DNA of 64,000 bases, from assembly GCA_009746045.1 (NCBI GenBank), contig RPFO01000256.1:697429-761428 (forward strand). The letters run 5' to 3'. Shown in pieces: positions 10,829 to 22,651 of this stretch. The notes under the pieces are model-generated. The model ran no database searches and was not told the origin of the DNA. It saw nothing but the letters and a program-made list of their open reading frames with translations. A program made the position numbers and the translations under genes. Position 1 is the first letter of the stretch. Each line of letters begins with the position of its first letter. The stretch comes from Mesostigma viride (lineage: Eukaryota; Streptophyta; Mesostigmatophyceae; Mesostigmatales; Mesostigmataceae).

Positions 10829-10929
10829 AGCCGGCATTGCCATACAAGAAGAAGCTCTCGATCCTAGGTATAGACTACCTCGTGTATCATCGTAATTGAC
10901 AGCATCGAGATCATTCATACCTACCTACA

Positions 10930-12111
10930 ATGGCCAGCTGCAAAAGAAAAATGTCGACCAACAGACAGGACCTGTCGCCGGGAACCCTGTCGGCATTAAG
11001 GGCGAGACAGGCTTTTAATTCACGGACTTACAGACTGCGTACATGCACCGCTTTGCATAGGGTGTCGCGTGTGTTGAACGCCGCGGACTCGCACGCTCGC
11101 AGGGACGTTGAGCTGCAAACCAATGCACCGTCGGATTGGAGCATTGCATTGCAGCGGCTGACGAATTATGATCAAAAGGTTTCTCACAGCGCTAGCAAGT
11201 TGACGCATGTCATCGCAGTGAAATTGTCAGGTGACCGGATAGGAAAAGGTGCTCATGGCACGTTATACGCTATCCCTGCTAGCTCGAGTGCACCAGGTGG
11301 CGAGGCTACGCTAGTGGTAAAGCTGGCAAGCCTTCGACGAGACACGCTGCTGGTGAACTACCAGGAGGCTGTTATAACCGCCGTTGTGGCAGTGGCCAAG
11401 GAGGCCGGTTTCATGTCTATAGCTGGCCCGCAGGTCTGCCCTGCAGTAGAAGGGCTCTGGTCCACGTGCGGTGAAGTAGGTGGTATTGTCATGGAGAGAA
11501 TGAGTGGTGACTTGCATGCTGCCCGTGATGCCCCGGAAAATCAGCGTGTTTTCGAAGTTTGCTCACCCAGCGTCCTTGCAGACTGTGCAAAGGCATTGGC
11601 TGGCTTGCACGCCGTTAACATTATACACAATGACGTCAAGCTCGATAATTTTCTCTACACCATGGCGCCAGGAAGTGCACATCCGATAATCCGTATTGCA
11701 GATCTCGGCCTGGCGACAAGAGGGGGGGAACGGATTTTCACGCATCAGGCTGGTAAGGATCGTCAGCCTCGGTGGCATCCCGCAACAGTGGACCAGCCCG
11801 GCATGACAGGAGGGGTGGTGACAGCGCAGCGAGACCATGATGTGTACTCCTTCCTTGTAATGGTGGTATCCTTGTTTCGGCATAAGGGCCGCGCTCTCTT
11901 CGTGAATTCTGTGGATTCAGGGCTATTTAACTTGTGTCACAATGTCTATTACCACACCAAAAGGTTGGGCCCCCTTGCTTTCAAGCTACCCACGATGTCT
12001 GAAGTGGAGGAGTTGTTTCGCAATGCTCGGCCTTTTGTTTCCAGGCCTTGCCCAGAGAACGCTCCAGGGACACCACGGAACACGGTGCCCCTCCCGCGTG
12101 TCAGGGGTTAG
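10930..12111 (+). CDS. Protein kinase, cargo of the CACTA-like element
   Basis: Intron-free 393-aa protein with a eukaryotic-type protein kinase domain. A Gly-rich loop GKGAHGTLY lies near residues 107-115, and the ATP-binding lysine is K131 in LVVKLAS. The catalytic loop HNDVKLDN gives D235. The metal-binding D258 is in ADLGLA, so DFG is replaced by DLG, as in several active kinases. DHDVYSF resembles the D-x-W/Y-S motif of subdomain IX. All key residues are present, so phosphotransfer activity is plausible. The first ~100 residues are basic and unassigned. The start is the first ATG after the palindrome array. The substrate is unknown; in a mobile element it could act on the transposase, chromatin or its own accessory proteins (inference). 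It is head to head with the 414-aa gene. Confidence 0.85.
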   Translation: MASCKRKMSTNRQDLSPGTLSALRARQAFNSRTYRLRTCTALHRVSRVLNAADSHARRDVELQTNAPSDWSIALQRLTNYDQKVSHSASKLTHVIAVKLSGDRIGKGAHGTLYAIPASSSAPGGEATLVVKLASLRRDTLLVNYQEAVITAVVAVAKEAGFMSIAGPQVCPAVEGLWSTCGEVGGIVMERMSGDLHAARDAPENQRVFEVCSPSVLADCAKALAGLHAVNIIHNDVKLDNFLYTMAPGSAHPIIRIADLGLATRGGERIFTHQAGKDRQPRWHPATVDQPGMTGGVVTAQRDHDVYSFLVMVVSLFRHKGRALFVNSVDSGLFNLCHNVYYHTKRLGPLAFKLPTMSEVEELFRNARPFVSRPCPENAPGTPRNTVPLPRVRG

Positions 12112-12378
12112 GACATGTAGGATACCGTGACAGCAGCTTTGTCGACTTGGATCCATGATCTAACATCGTGGTTGCCTTGGTTTACTTATCGGTGATTACT
12201 GATGCCTGTTGTACACACGGTGCACATGTCTTATTAATTAACTTATTAAGTACTAAATTATTATCACGTCTTTTGATTGAGTTAGCCAGCTTTTGCCCAT
12301 GCACACACATGTCCACATTAATTAATTATATAATTAAACTCGTGCTGCCACTGGGGAGTCACGGAGCATTAACCCGGA
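12112..12378. other. 3' region of the kinase gene
   Basis: Presumed 3' untranslated sequence with TTAATTAA words; no further gene seen. Confidence 0.4.
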
Positions 12379-12678
12379 TGGATGGATGGAGGGAGGGAGG
12401 GAGGGAGGGTTTAGGGTGGAGGGAGGGAGGGAGGGAGGGAGGGAGGGAGGGTGGAGGGAGGGAGGGAGGGAGGGAGGGAGGGAGGGAGGGAGGAGGAGGG
12501 AGGGAGGGAGGGAGGGAGGGAGGGAGGGAGGGAGGGAGGGAGGGAGGGAGGGAGGGAGGGAGGGAGGGAGGGAGGGAGGGAGGGAGGGAGGGAGGGAGGG
12601 AGGGAGGGAGGGAGGAGGGAGGGAGGGAGGGAGGGAGGGAGGAGGGAGGGAGGGAGGGAGGGAGGGAGGGAGGGAGGG
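12379..12678 (+). repeat. (GGGA)n array
   Basis: About 290 bp of GGGA/GGGAGG with a few length interruptions. The G-runs on the plus strand could form G-quadruplexes. Long open frames across it (Gly-Arg-Glu or Pro-Ser-Leu) are artefacts of the repeat. Confidence 0.97.
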
Positions 12679-13200
12679 TGCACGCAATCCTACCGGTCAA
12701 AGCTATCTACAAAATCAGTTCTATGTTCTCTTTGTGATGGTCGCGACCCTAGGGGTCTTCGTTGGCATGCCGCCCTCGTTTGAAAACACGTTCCTTCCCC
12801 ACTGCATGGGGCTTGTTGGCCTCTATGACCTGCACAGTCACGTGTCTATTAATTAATCAATAAATTCATGACCATGGGCCCACGTGGCCATGTCCATCAT
12901 CTTTCTCCAAATCACTTAAAGAGGACTAGCCCCCCATGCATGTCCTCTGCACATGCGGAGACGCCAATTCATCAGTTTAAATTTTGTATTCAACTCGTGA
13001 CACGCCAATTAATTAATAAGCTAGTTAAGGAATTAATTAATTTTGTGCACATTAATTAATTAATTAATAGACACGTGCTCCGTGACTCCGCGACGCGAGC
13101 ACGAGCTTATTTAATTAATTTTAATTTGCTGCTGGAATACATTAATGAATTATATAATTAAACTCGTGCTCGCGTCGCGGAGTCACGGAGCATTAACCCC
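12679..13200. other. Spacer between two tetranucleotide arrays
   Basis: TTAA-rich. Contains partial CACGTG-type repeat words at about 12838-12860 and 13060-13115 (TAGACACGTGCTCCGTGACT). The phrase CTCGTGCT..GGAGTCACGGAGCATTAACCC precedes both the GGGA and the GATG array, so the two arrays sit in paralogous repeat copies. Confidence 0.6.
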
Positions 13201-14010
13201 GATGGATGGATGGATGGATGGATGGATGGATGGATGGATGGATGGATGGATGGATGGATGGATGGATGGATGGATGGATGGATGGATGGATGGATGGATG
13301 GATGGATGGATGGATGGATGGATGGATGGATGGATGGATGGATGGATGGATGGATGGATGGATGGATGGATGGATGGATGGATGGATGGATGGATGGATG
13401 GATGGATGGATGGATGGATGGATGGATGGATGGATGGATGGATGGATGGATGGATGGATGGATGGATGGATGGATGGATGGATGGATGGATGGATGGATG
13501 GATGGATGGATGGATGGATGGATGGATGGATGGATGGATGGATGGATGGATGGATGGATGGATGGATGGATGGATGGATGGATGGATGGATGGATGGATG
13601 GATGGATGGATGGATGGATGGATGGATGGATGGATGGATGGATGGATGGATGGATGGATGGATGGATGGATGGATGGATGGATGGATGGATGGATGGATG
13701 GATGGATGGATGGATGGATGGATGGATGGATGGATGGATGGATGGATGGATGGATGGATGGATGGATGGATGGATGGATGGATGGATGGATGGATGGATG
13801 GATGGATGGATGGATGGATGGATGGATGGATGGATGGATGGATGGATGGATGGATGGATGGATGGATGGATGGATGGATGGATGGATGGATGGATGGATG
13901 GATGGATGGATGGATGGATGGATGGATGGATGGATGGATGGATGGATGGATGGATGGATGGATGGATGGATGGATGGATGGATGGATGGATGGATGGATG
14001 GATGGATGGA
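13201..14010 (+). repeat. (GATG)n array, about 200 uninterrupted units
   Basis: 810 bp of GATG with no interruption, then one CACGCAATG break before a few more units to about 14040. The followers CACGCAATCCTACCGGTCAA and preceders match those of the GGGA array at 12680-12700, so the two are relatives. Met-Asp-Gly-Trp open frames here are not genes. Confidence 0.98.
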
Positions 14011-14040
14011 CACGCAATGGATGGATGGATGGATGGATGG

Positions 14041-15118
14041 GGACACGCAATCCTACCGGTCAAAGCTATCTACAACATGAAGCCAACACTGTTGTATCTA
14101 AGCTCTCTACCCTAGGGGTCCTGTCTAGCGTGCTTCCTGGAATACATGGAGGTGCGTGTGCACTGGTGCACCCAGATCGAGTAGGTGTCAGTTTACACCC
14201 AACACCAACAGCGCGTATCCCATAATGTAGTAAAAACCCTATTAACTGGGACATGGACGCATGGTGATCCAACGCCATATTTGAAGTGAGACAACTAATA
14301 TGCCCCTAGTCAGCTGCACATGTGTTACATGATTTCATGTTATTAATTCCTATATTTGTAACACGTACCTTTCGAACATAACAAATTAATTCATGGAATA
14401 GTATCGTGTGGCCGTTGTGGGGTCGCGGACAACTTCTTTTCCCCAACAAAGATAGTGGATGTCTCCCCAAGACGGTGCTATGTACATGTAGGTCCACTAC
14501 TATATAGCCTAAAAACAGCGGCCCAGACTTAATTAGTAACTCGCTCCTGCTGGGGCCCTCGTGGAGCAAAATAACCCTAAGAATTATAGTTGTCTCACTT
14601 AATATAATGCTAGCTACCATGATATCCTTGATGGCTATACACAACAACAGGGGAACTGATACACCCGTCCTTCTTTCAGTATAAAGGATCTAGTCAGGTC
14701 ACAGCTGCCATCTGAAATGCTCAGTAGCACCGCCTGGCATCTATACAGTGTGGGTGCAATATATTTAAAACAGTCCCAAGGTCAGCAGATGCATAGGGGA
14801 TGCAATCACACCAGGCTGTCTCCTTGACACCATGCAGGGTCATCCTTACCCTGGGTAGTAAAACATATTATCATAGGCGTGGAGCCTTCTTGACAAAGCT
14901 GCATGGGCATTAATGCAATGTGGGCAACAAGTGTGCTCGATCCATGTGGGCCTTGTTCATCATGCATTCGTCCAGGAATACATCTCTCACTCCATACATG
15001 TGTCCAGGATTCAAGTTTTGGACCAATGCTCCTGTCAGGCCATGACAGGATGAAACTGGAGCTGCAGCTATTGAGACAAAGCCGGGAACCCCAGGATACA
15101 TGCGTGCATGGTGAACAC
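14041..15118. other. Non-coding spacer 3' of the peptidase-like gene
   Basis: Two convergent gene ends (kinase to the left, peptidase-like gene to the right) meet here across the arrays. Only short overlapping frames are present. No gene supported. Confidence 0.4.
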
Positions 15119-18100
15119 CTAAAGAGGGTGTGCCTCAGCCACAATATACATGCAGGCTAGCGTGTCCTTGGCCCTGTCGCCAATTGCACCTTCCAAGGGC
15201 ACGGTGTTCCTGGGGTGAACTAAACTGTCCACTTCACGCCACGCCGCGGCCCTGCCAGCGCGCCGTAGGAGCTGCCAGTGCTTCTCCTGTTGATACACGA
15301 GGACGGCGCAGAGCCACGCAGTCACCTCGTACCTTTTACGCTCTTCGCCCCCCACCGTGATGCGTACCACGATCTCTTCCGGCAGTTGGTGCGCAGTCTT
15401 TGCCGGCAGTCTCTCCATGAAGAAGTCGTAGACCGGGATCATGGTCGGGACAGTCTTGAAGACTCGTACAGAGCGTTCATGGAAACCCGCGCACCCAGGG
15501 GTGCACAACGTCTTACCGTTGGTGCCGCACCCTTGGGTCAGCGCCATCTGGATGGCCTCGGCGATGGAGTGTCCAGCATTGCGTCGCGATGGCGTGCACT
15601 TCATAGCGCAGTCGATAGGAAGCTTCACGAGCAGCTCCTCCGTGGGGCGACATGTGTGGCCTACTTCGCGGAGGTCGCACCCCTGCAGATGCCACATCAC
15701 AGTCCTCAAGCAGCTGCCAGCACCCAGGTGTTTGCCCACCGGCACCTGCGCTGCATCAGCGCATCCTTTGTGCACCCTCTTCTGCCACTTCTCGTAATTC
15801 TTGCGCGGCTCTGTATCGATAGCGATAAACCACCGGATGATGCACGTGCCCTGCTCGCATCGCTGGGGGTCATGGGCGCGACCCCTCGCTCGACCCGTGA
15901 GAAGCTGTGCTAGCCCGACCCCGCCACCAGACACCACCGCAGCTCCCGCGTTGGCAAACTCGATGGCAGCGTCTGGGGCACAGCTGTTATCCCCCCATTT
16001 CCCCGTGTGCTCCCGGCCAGCCTTCACCCTGTGCTCACCGTGCTTTCTCAACAGTTCCGCACTCTCCGTGCAGTGCCTGCAGTCCTCGTCGGGACCAGGA
16101 CACTCTGCCGGAAATGACGGGTCAGTGGTGCGATCGATCTCCACAGGGCTGGCAGTCCCTGCATCATCATCATCATCATCCAGAGCAAGGTCGACGGGAA
16201 GATCAGCGCAGTCTCCCGCCTTCACCCCCGCTGCCTTCTCACTCGACTGTGGCCCTGGCGGCTTCCCCACCGTCCCCTCTGCCGCCGCACTCGCCTGAGG
16301 ATCGACCACCACCACTACCTTCATTGCCGCCTCCGCTCTCTGCCTCGCACCACGCTTCCCCTTCTGCAGCGCCTCCGCCTTCCCCCCCGTCTCCCCCTCC
16401 GCCGCCATCCTCTCTTGAACTCCCTCGTCCCCCCCCGTACCCGCCGCCTCCGCCTTGCCCCCCGTCCCCACCTCCACACCCCTCGAGTCTGGATCTCCGT
16501 CCTTCCCCCCCGTGTTCGACGTCTCCGCAGCCTGCTGTGCAGCCCGCCTCCTCCTCGTCTGCGGCCCTGGCGACGCCACTACCTCCTTCGCCGCCGGCGT
16601 CGATCCCTGACTTTCAGCCACCTTCCTCTTCCTCTTTTTTGGCTTCCCAATGACCGTGCCGCGGTCCTCCTCATCGGTGGAGGACCCTAACTCAACCACC
16701 TCCACGTACCCCCTCCCCGCCGCCTCCGCCTTCCCCCCCGGCTCCGCCCCCGTCTCCCCCTCCTCCGCCATCGTCTCTGGAACTCCCTCGTCCCCCCCCG
16801 TCCCCGCCGCCTCCGCCTTCCTCCCCGCCGCATCCGCCACCGGCCCCACCTCCGCACCCCTCGTCTCTGGAACTCCCTCGTCCCCCCCCGTCCCCGCCGC
16901 CTCCACCTTCCTCCCCGCCGCATCCGCCACCGGCCCCACCTCCGCACCCCTCGTCTCTGGAACTCCCTCGTCCCCCCCCGTCCCCGCCGCCCATCCCGTT
17001 TCGTTTAAGTGGCCAGCCGGAGCGGCTGCTTAGGTTTTAGCGGGCAAGTGTTCGAAGCGCGTCATTGGTGAATTACTCGGGAACTTGGGTTTCCCCGCGA
17101 AACTCCAACCGCACGTTCAGATTTCCAAATCTCAAGTAAAGTTCGGCGCAACTTTCTGAACGGGGGCAGTTGACGAGCAGCATTCCTCCGGACGAATGAA
17201 TTGCGTTCCATACTTGCGCAAAATTTTGAAAGGTAGCTTGCGTGCAGCCCTACTAAAATTTGCGCGCACGTTCAGATTTCCAAATCTCAAGTAAATTTCG
17301 GCGGAACATTCTGAACGGGGGTAGTTGGCGGGCAGCGTTCCTCCAGACGAATGAAATGCGTTCCATACTAGCGCAAAATTTTGAAAGGTAGCTTGCGTGC
17401 AGCCCTACTAAAATTTGCGCGAAGTGTGGGACTGAAAATTCGTAACGGAAACGTTTTGGTAGTTGCCGTCACTTCCTCTTGTGCAAACGTGTGGGAGTGA
17501 AAATTCGTAACGGAACCTTTTTGGTAGTTGCCGTCACTTCATTTTGCGCGAGTGTTGGGCTGAAAATTCGTAACGGAAACTTTTTGGTAGTTGCCGTCAC
17601 TTCCTTTGGTTCGACTGAAAATTCGCTGAAATTCGCTGAATTCGTACCGTAGCCTAATTTTTAGTACCTCGAAGTGACGGGGCACCTAAAAATTTGCCCA
17701 CAAGTACACTTGGCAGCGCGCTCACTGGGAAAAATTGTACAGCCGCTCCGGCGGGCCACTTGAACGAATTGTAATGTCCGCCTTCCTCCCCGCCTCCGCC
17801 CCCGTCTCCCCCTCCTCCGCCATCGTCTGTGGAACTCCCTCGTCCCCCCCCGTCCCCGCCACCTCCGCCTTCCTCCCCGCCTCCGCCCCCGTCTCCCCCT
17901 CCTCCGCCATCGTCTGTGGAACTCCCTCGTCCCCCCCCGTCCCCGCCGCCTCCGCCTTCCTCCCCGCCGCATCCGCCACCGGCCCCACCTCCGCACCCCT
18001 CGTCTCTGGAACTCCCTCGTCCCCCCCGTCCCCGCCGCCTCCACCTTCCTCCCCGCCGCATCCGCCACCGGCCCCACCTCCGCACCCCTCGTCTCTGGAA

Positions 18101-21100
18101 CTCCCTCGTCCCCCCCGTCCCCGCCGCCTCCGCCTTCCTCCCCGCCTCCGCCCCCGTCTCCCCCTCCTGCGCCATCGTCTGTGGAACTCCCTCGTCCCCC
18201 CCCGTCCCCGCCACCTCCGCCTTCCTCCCCGCCTCCGCCCCCGTCTCCCCCTCCTCCGCCATCGTCTGTGGAACTCCCTCGTCCCCCCCGTCCCCGCCAC
18301 CTCCACATCTGCCCCCGGCCCCTGTGCCGCCCTCCCCGGCTGCCCAGTGGCCTGCTTCTTCGGCCGTCTCCCTGCCGTTGCCAGGCCCTCGCGGAGCGGC
18401 CCAGTTGCCTGCTTCTTCGGCCGTCTCCCTGCCGTTGCCAGGCCCTCGGGGGGCTGCCCAGTGCTCGCATGTCCTGGCTGCCCAAGTGGAGCCGTTACTC
18501 CCTGCATGTGGATGCCTCCCAGCTGCATGTTCCCACAGAATAAAGTAAAACAAGGAGTTTAGGGGAAAGGTGTAAGGCCCCCGGCAAAAAGGATGCGTAT
18601 TCTCTTCCATTACACCCATCCATGCATGCCAGCACCCCATTACACTCGTGCACGCATGCCAGCACCCCATTACACCCATCCACGCATGCCAGCACCCCAT
18701 TACACCCATCCACGCATGCCAGCACCCCATTACACCCATCCACGCATGCCAGCACCCCATGACACTCGTCCATGCATGCCAGCACCCCATGACACTCGTG
18801 CACGCATGCCAGCACCCCATTACACCCATCCACGCATGCCAGCACCCCATTACACCCATCCATGCATGCCAGCACCCCATGACACTCGTGCACGCATGCC
18901 AGCACCCCATTACACCCATCCACGCATGCCAGCACCCCATGACACTCGTGCACGCATGCCAGCACCCCATTACACTCGTGCACGCATGCCAGCACCCCAT
19001 TACACCCATCCACGCATGCCAGCACCCCATTACACCCATCCACGCATGCCAGCACCCCATTACACCCATCCACGCATGCCAGCACCCCATTACACCCATC
19101 CACGCATGCCAGCACCCCATTACACCCATCCACGCATGCCAGCACCCCATTACACCCATCCACGCATGCCAGCACCCCATGACACTCGTGCACGCATGCC
19201 AGCACCCCATTACACCCATCCACGCATGCCAGCACCCCATGACACTCGTGCACGCATGCCAGCACCCCATTACACCCATCCACGCATGCCAGCACCCCAT
19301 TACACCCATCCACGCATGCCAGCACCCCATGACACTCGTGCACGCATGCCAGCACCCCATTACACCCATCCACGCATGCCAGCACCCCATGACACTCGTG
19401 CACGCATGCCAGCACCCCATTACACCCATCCACGCATGCCAACACACCATTACACCCATCCATGCATGCCAGCACCCCATTACACCCATCCACGCATGCC
19501 AGCACCCCATTACACCCATCCACGCATGCCAGCACCCCATTACACCCATCCACGCATGCCAGCACCCCATTACACCCATCCACGCATGCCAGCACCCCAT
19601 TACACCCATCCACGCATGCCAGCACCCCATGACACTCGTGCACGCATGCCAGCACCCCATTACACCCATCCACGCATGCCAGCACCCCATGACACTCGTG
19701 CACGCATGCCAGCACCCCATTACACCCATCCACGCATGCCAGCACCCCATTACACCCATCCACGCATGCCAGCACCCCATGACACTCGTGCACGCATGCC
19801 AGCACCCCATTACACCCATCCACGCATGCCAGCACCCCATGACACTCGTGCACGCATGCCAGCACCCCATTACACCCATCCACGCATGCCAACACACCAT
19901 TACACCCATCCATGCATGCCAGCACCCCATTACACCCATCCACGCATGCCAGCACCCCATTACACCCATCCACGCATGCCAGCACCCCATTACACCCATC
20001 CACGCATGCCAGCACCCCATTACACCCATCCACGCATGCCAGCACCCCATTACACCCATCCATGCATGCCAGCACCCCATGACACCCATCCACGCATGCC
20101 AGCACCCCATGACACTCGTGCACGCATGCCAGCACCCCATTACACCCATCCATGCATGCCAGCACCCCATTACACCCATCCACGCATGCCAGCACCCCAT
20201 GACACTCGTCCATGCATGCCAGCACCCCATTACACCCACATTCTTTCCGTCCTGTTGCCAATACCATCTGGCTGTCATCCTACTCAATTCCAATTCTCTG
20301 CCCCCCTCCCCCCTTGGACACGTCTCCTTGCAACTGTAACTTTGGCTTCCCCTCCCATCTGTATGCTTCTACATCTCTTCAGCATCTGGTCCAATGCCGC
20401 CCCCCCTCACCCCTCTCGTGCCACAGATTCAATGCTGAGAGAAAGCGGGTTACGCATTGAGTCATTCATGCAGTATCAGCAAAGAGTACAGCCGATATTC
20501 AAATGTCCAGAGGCGCACACGCCTCCGTGACTGCCGTCATCGCCCGCTAACGCAGGGAGCGGCAGATGCGTGTGCTGTGCCTCACATTTTTGCACGTCAT
20601 CCGGAGAGAAACATCAGGCCACATAATGCTGTCACATATGAATAAGTCATCAACGCGCTGTTCCCATATGCAAATAAAGATTGTCGTCAACATGTTGCAT
20701 GCAACAAGCAATCACACAGTCGCCTACCTGAGCAGACAGTGCCATGTGTGCCAGCGTGCGCGGCTCGAAGGAGCCCTCCCCCGCATTAAGCAACGGAGCC
20801 GCCAGTTGGGGCAACGACGCCACTGCGCGGTCGCACATCATCTGACACAACACCGCGGCCTCCCTGACAAGTGAATACCCCGGCGGTCCCGACAACCCTT
20901 CTCCAGGTACAGCTGCCGCCTGAGAGCACGCACCCACTGGGTCCTGCATCTCCATAGGCTCACCGGTGGCGTGCCCCGTGACGGCTCCCTGCGATGGGCC
21001 CTCTACCACCGGCGTGCCTGTGGCCTTTTTGCACCTGGCATCCTTCCATCCCATCTTCTCCTTCAGACACTGGCCGCTCCAATAATCAACCGCCCGCGTT

Positions 21101-21937
21101 AGTTGCTTCCTCTGCACACATGTCAAGGATATGCACAAATCAGCACAGCCACGGTTTACAGCAACAACACATGAGAAGAACAGTCCACACATGTCCAGCA
21201 TTGCTGTTCATGCTTCCTCTAACTTCGTTGTAGTATACAAACATCCATGTACACGTGCAGCACATAAAGAAGCAAAGGGGAACTTACCGCAACCAAATAC
21301 GGTGTCTCCTTCACATTCTTCTTCTTCTTCTTCTCACCGCTGACCGCCTGCGCAACCTCTCCCTCGCCCTCATCACTCTCCTCGGTCCCCGCCACCTCTC
21401 CGGGCTTCTCCATGGCCTCATTACCAGCTGCGACAGGCTGAAAATTAGCACGGCGAACGCGCCTCGGCCGACGGGCCTTCAATGCCTCTAGCATGAACTT
21501 TGATACCCCCAGTCTCTCCCAGTTGGATGTGCTCTCAAACCCTTTGGACGCTTGCGCGAATTGCTCGGGCCGCTTATACTTTTGCGCCTGCGGTGCAAGG
21601 GCAGAGACGCACAGCGAGACACACGCAGGCACCCGCTCGACAAACCCAGGACCGTTATGTAATGATGGTCACGCGCCATCATTAGCACTGCCATCAAAGA
21701 CAGTCAGTAACCATGGATTTATTGGTCGGCAGCAGATACCCCGCGACCCGAAACGGTGCTTCCAACGGGACATTCTTACCCATGAGAAACATATACCCGC
21801 CGATGAATCACAAGCAATACTACAATGTGAGTACTCATGAAGGAACTTACCTCCACTTGGAAATTCCTGCGCGCATATTCCATCGCGGCTTTAAACTCTT
21901 GTGACTCCCAAACGGGTCGACGATCTTTAGCGTCCAT
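15119..21937 (-). CDS. Multi-exon protein with a USP/C19-like cysteine peptidase domain
   Basis: Exon 1 21937-21851 (MDAKDRRPVWESQEFKAAME), exon 2 21587-21288 and exon 3 21111-20728 have clean AG/GT borders and all join in phase 0 (29, 100 and 128 codons). A following part probably begins near 18524 and runs into a Gly/Glu/Ala-rich coding minisatellite. The last open stretch, 17029-15119, carries a nuclear-type basic patch (KPKKRKRK), an Asp run, CRHC and a C-terminal ~300-residue domain. GDNSCAPDAAIEF resembles the Cys box of ubiquitin-specific proteases, and YEVTAWLCAVLVYQQEKHWQ resembles their His box. Deubiquitinase-like activity is therefore possible but unproven. The chain between 20728 and 18524 and the exact repeat-region splicing are unresolved; several repeats have C7 instead of C8 runs, which breaks the frame. 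It is head to head with the 2OG oxygenase gene. Confidence 0.6.
16680..16990 (-). repeat. Coding minisatellite (GTGGDEGVPET...), first block
   Basis: Tandem units of roughly 90 and 63 bp encode GGDEGVPETRGAEVGPVADA-type repeats on the minus strand. The block is continuous with the second block at 17776-18330 except for the inserted segment 16998-17768. CCGCC-rich on the plus strand. Confidence 0.75.
16998..17768. mobile_element. TIR-flanked 0.77-kb insert inside the coding minisatellite
   Basis: Ends are inverted repeats of about 27 bases with two mismatches (TTCGTTTAAGTGGCC..GGAGCGGCTG at 16998-17026, partner at 17737-17768). Inside are two ~150-bp tandem copies (from about 17111 and 17269; shared word CAAAATTTTGAAAGGTAGCT) and three ~64-bp copies of GTAACGGAAAC..TTGGTAGTTGC (17420-17610). 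The flanks on both sides are the same coding repeat, so this is an insertion. On the minus strand GT follows the right TIR (about 17736) and AG precedes the left TIR (about 17029), so it may be spliced as an intron. No protein is encoded. Confidence 0.6.
17776..18330 (-). repeat. Coding minisatellite, second block
   Basis: Continues the block at 16680-16990. Units differ in one C-run: most have CGTCCCCCCCCGTCC (C8) but those near 18021, 18112 and 18280 have C7, which shifts the reading frame. The shift may be under-calling or real length mutation. Confidence 0.7.
18605..20240. repeat. 30-bp minisatellite, about 54 units, with higher-order repeat
   Basis: The unit AGCACCCCATTACACCCATC+CACGCATGCC has two main variants (TACACCCATC and GACACTCGTG). 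A rare variant AACACACCAT occurs at 19441 and 19891, 450 bp (15 units) apart, and surrounding variant order is repeated, so a 450-bp block was duplicated. Long frames on both strands (up to 879 codons) are repeat artefacts. It probably lies in an intron of the peptidase-like gene. Confidence 0.95.
20241..20727. other. Probable intron sequence of the peptidase-like gene
   Basis: Lies between the donor at 20728 (CTCAG|GTAGGC) and the minisatellite. No further exon could be assigned with confidence. Confidence 0.4.
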
Positions 21938-22082
21938 TGCTACGGTTGCGTACTGCCTGCAAAGTAATTACCGTTAACGTGATCCAATAATTACCTCAGG
22001 CTCACGTGATCGGGGGTACACATTATAGCGCTGCCTGCACTGCACTGTCAAACCATTCGCGTGGCACTACCTCAATACAGAC

Positions 22083-22545
22083 ACGTATTTGTGTATCACT
22101 TGTCCTCCTTCCCACGGCAGGTACGCAGCGACCCGCTGTTATATTGGCGGCATTTAATTGTGTATCACTTGTACGGTATTTGTGTATCACTTGCCCTCCT
22201 TCCCACGGCAGGTACGCAGCGACCCGCTGTTGTCCTGGCTGCAATTGTGTATCACTTGTACGGTATTTGTGTATCACTTGTACGGTATTTGTGTATCACT
22301 TGTCCTCCTTCCCACGGCAGGTACGCAGCGACCCGCTGTTGTCCTGGCTGCAATTGTGTATCACTTGTACGGTATTTGTGTATCACTTGTACGGTATTTG
22401 TGTATCACTTGTCCTCCTTCCCACGGCAGGCACGCAGCGACCCGCTGTCGACCTGGCTGCAATTGTGTATCACTTGTAAGGTATTTGTGTATCACTTGTC
22501 CTCCTTCCCACGGCAGGTACGCAGCGACCCGATGTTGTGCATGGC
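22083..22545. promoter_or_regulatory. 109-bp unit array in divergent promoter 2 (inverted orientation)
   Basis: Same units as 9811-10300 but reverse complemented: GACCCGCTG anchors lie at 22130, 22221, 22330, 22439 and 22526, spacings 91, 109, 109 and 87 bp. The shorter spacings reflect fewer 22-bp subunits or a degenerate stretch. It lies between the peptidase-like gene start (21937, minus) and the oxygenase start (22652, plus). Confidence 0.85.
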
Positions 22546-22651
22546 AGCCCGCCAATTAATTTTGTACTGAAGGTTGGTATAACCCTAAACAGCACGATCG
22601 ATAGCCTTTACATACTCGGTTGCTTTTAAACCCTGTTTTCTTTGCCGGTAT

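Larger units (their letters stand above)
10310..10850. repeat. ~140-bp tandem repeats with GATGACGGTGACG palindromes upstream of the kinase gene
   Basis: About four degenerate units carry the words CAATAGCCGCCGCCTATCAA, TTTTCATCACGCCCGTC and AACTCTTTATTCGGAGT. Between them lie runs of CCCCGTCATCG. Two units contain large perfect inverted repeats (10499-10550 and 10793-10828). The array sits between the 109-bp units and the kinase ATG at 10930. Confidence 0.75.

Noticed and set aside
13145-14225. Long Met-Asp-Gly-Trp and Ile-His-Pro-Ser open frames
   Set aside because: They are pure translations of (GATG)n, open in several frames on both strands.
17654-20530. 879-, 645-, 590- and 563-codon frames across 18.5-20.5 kb
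   Set aside because: The 30-bp unit length is a multiple of three, so any stop-free frame stays open; frames are open on both strands and lie in a presumed intron.
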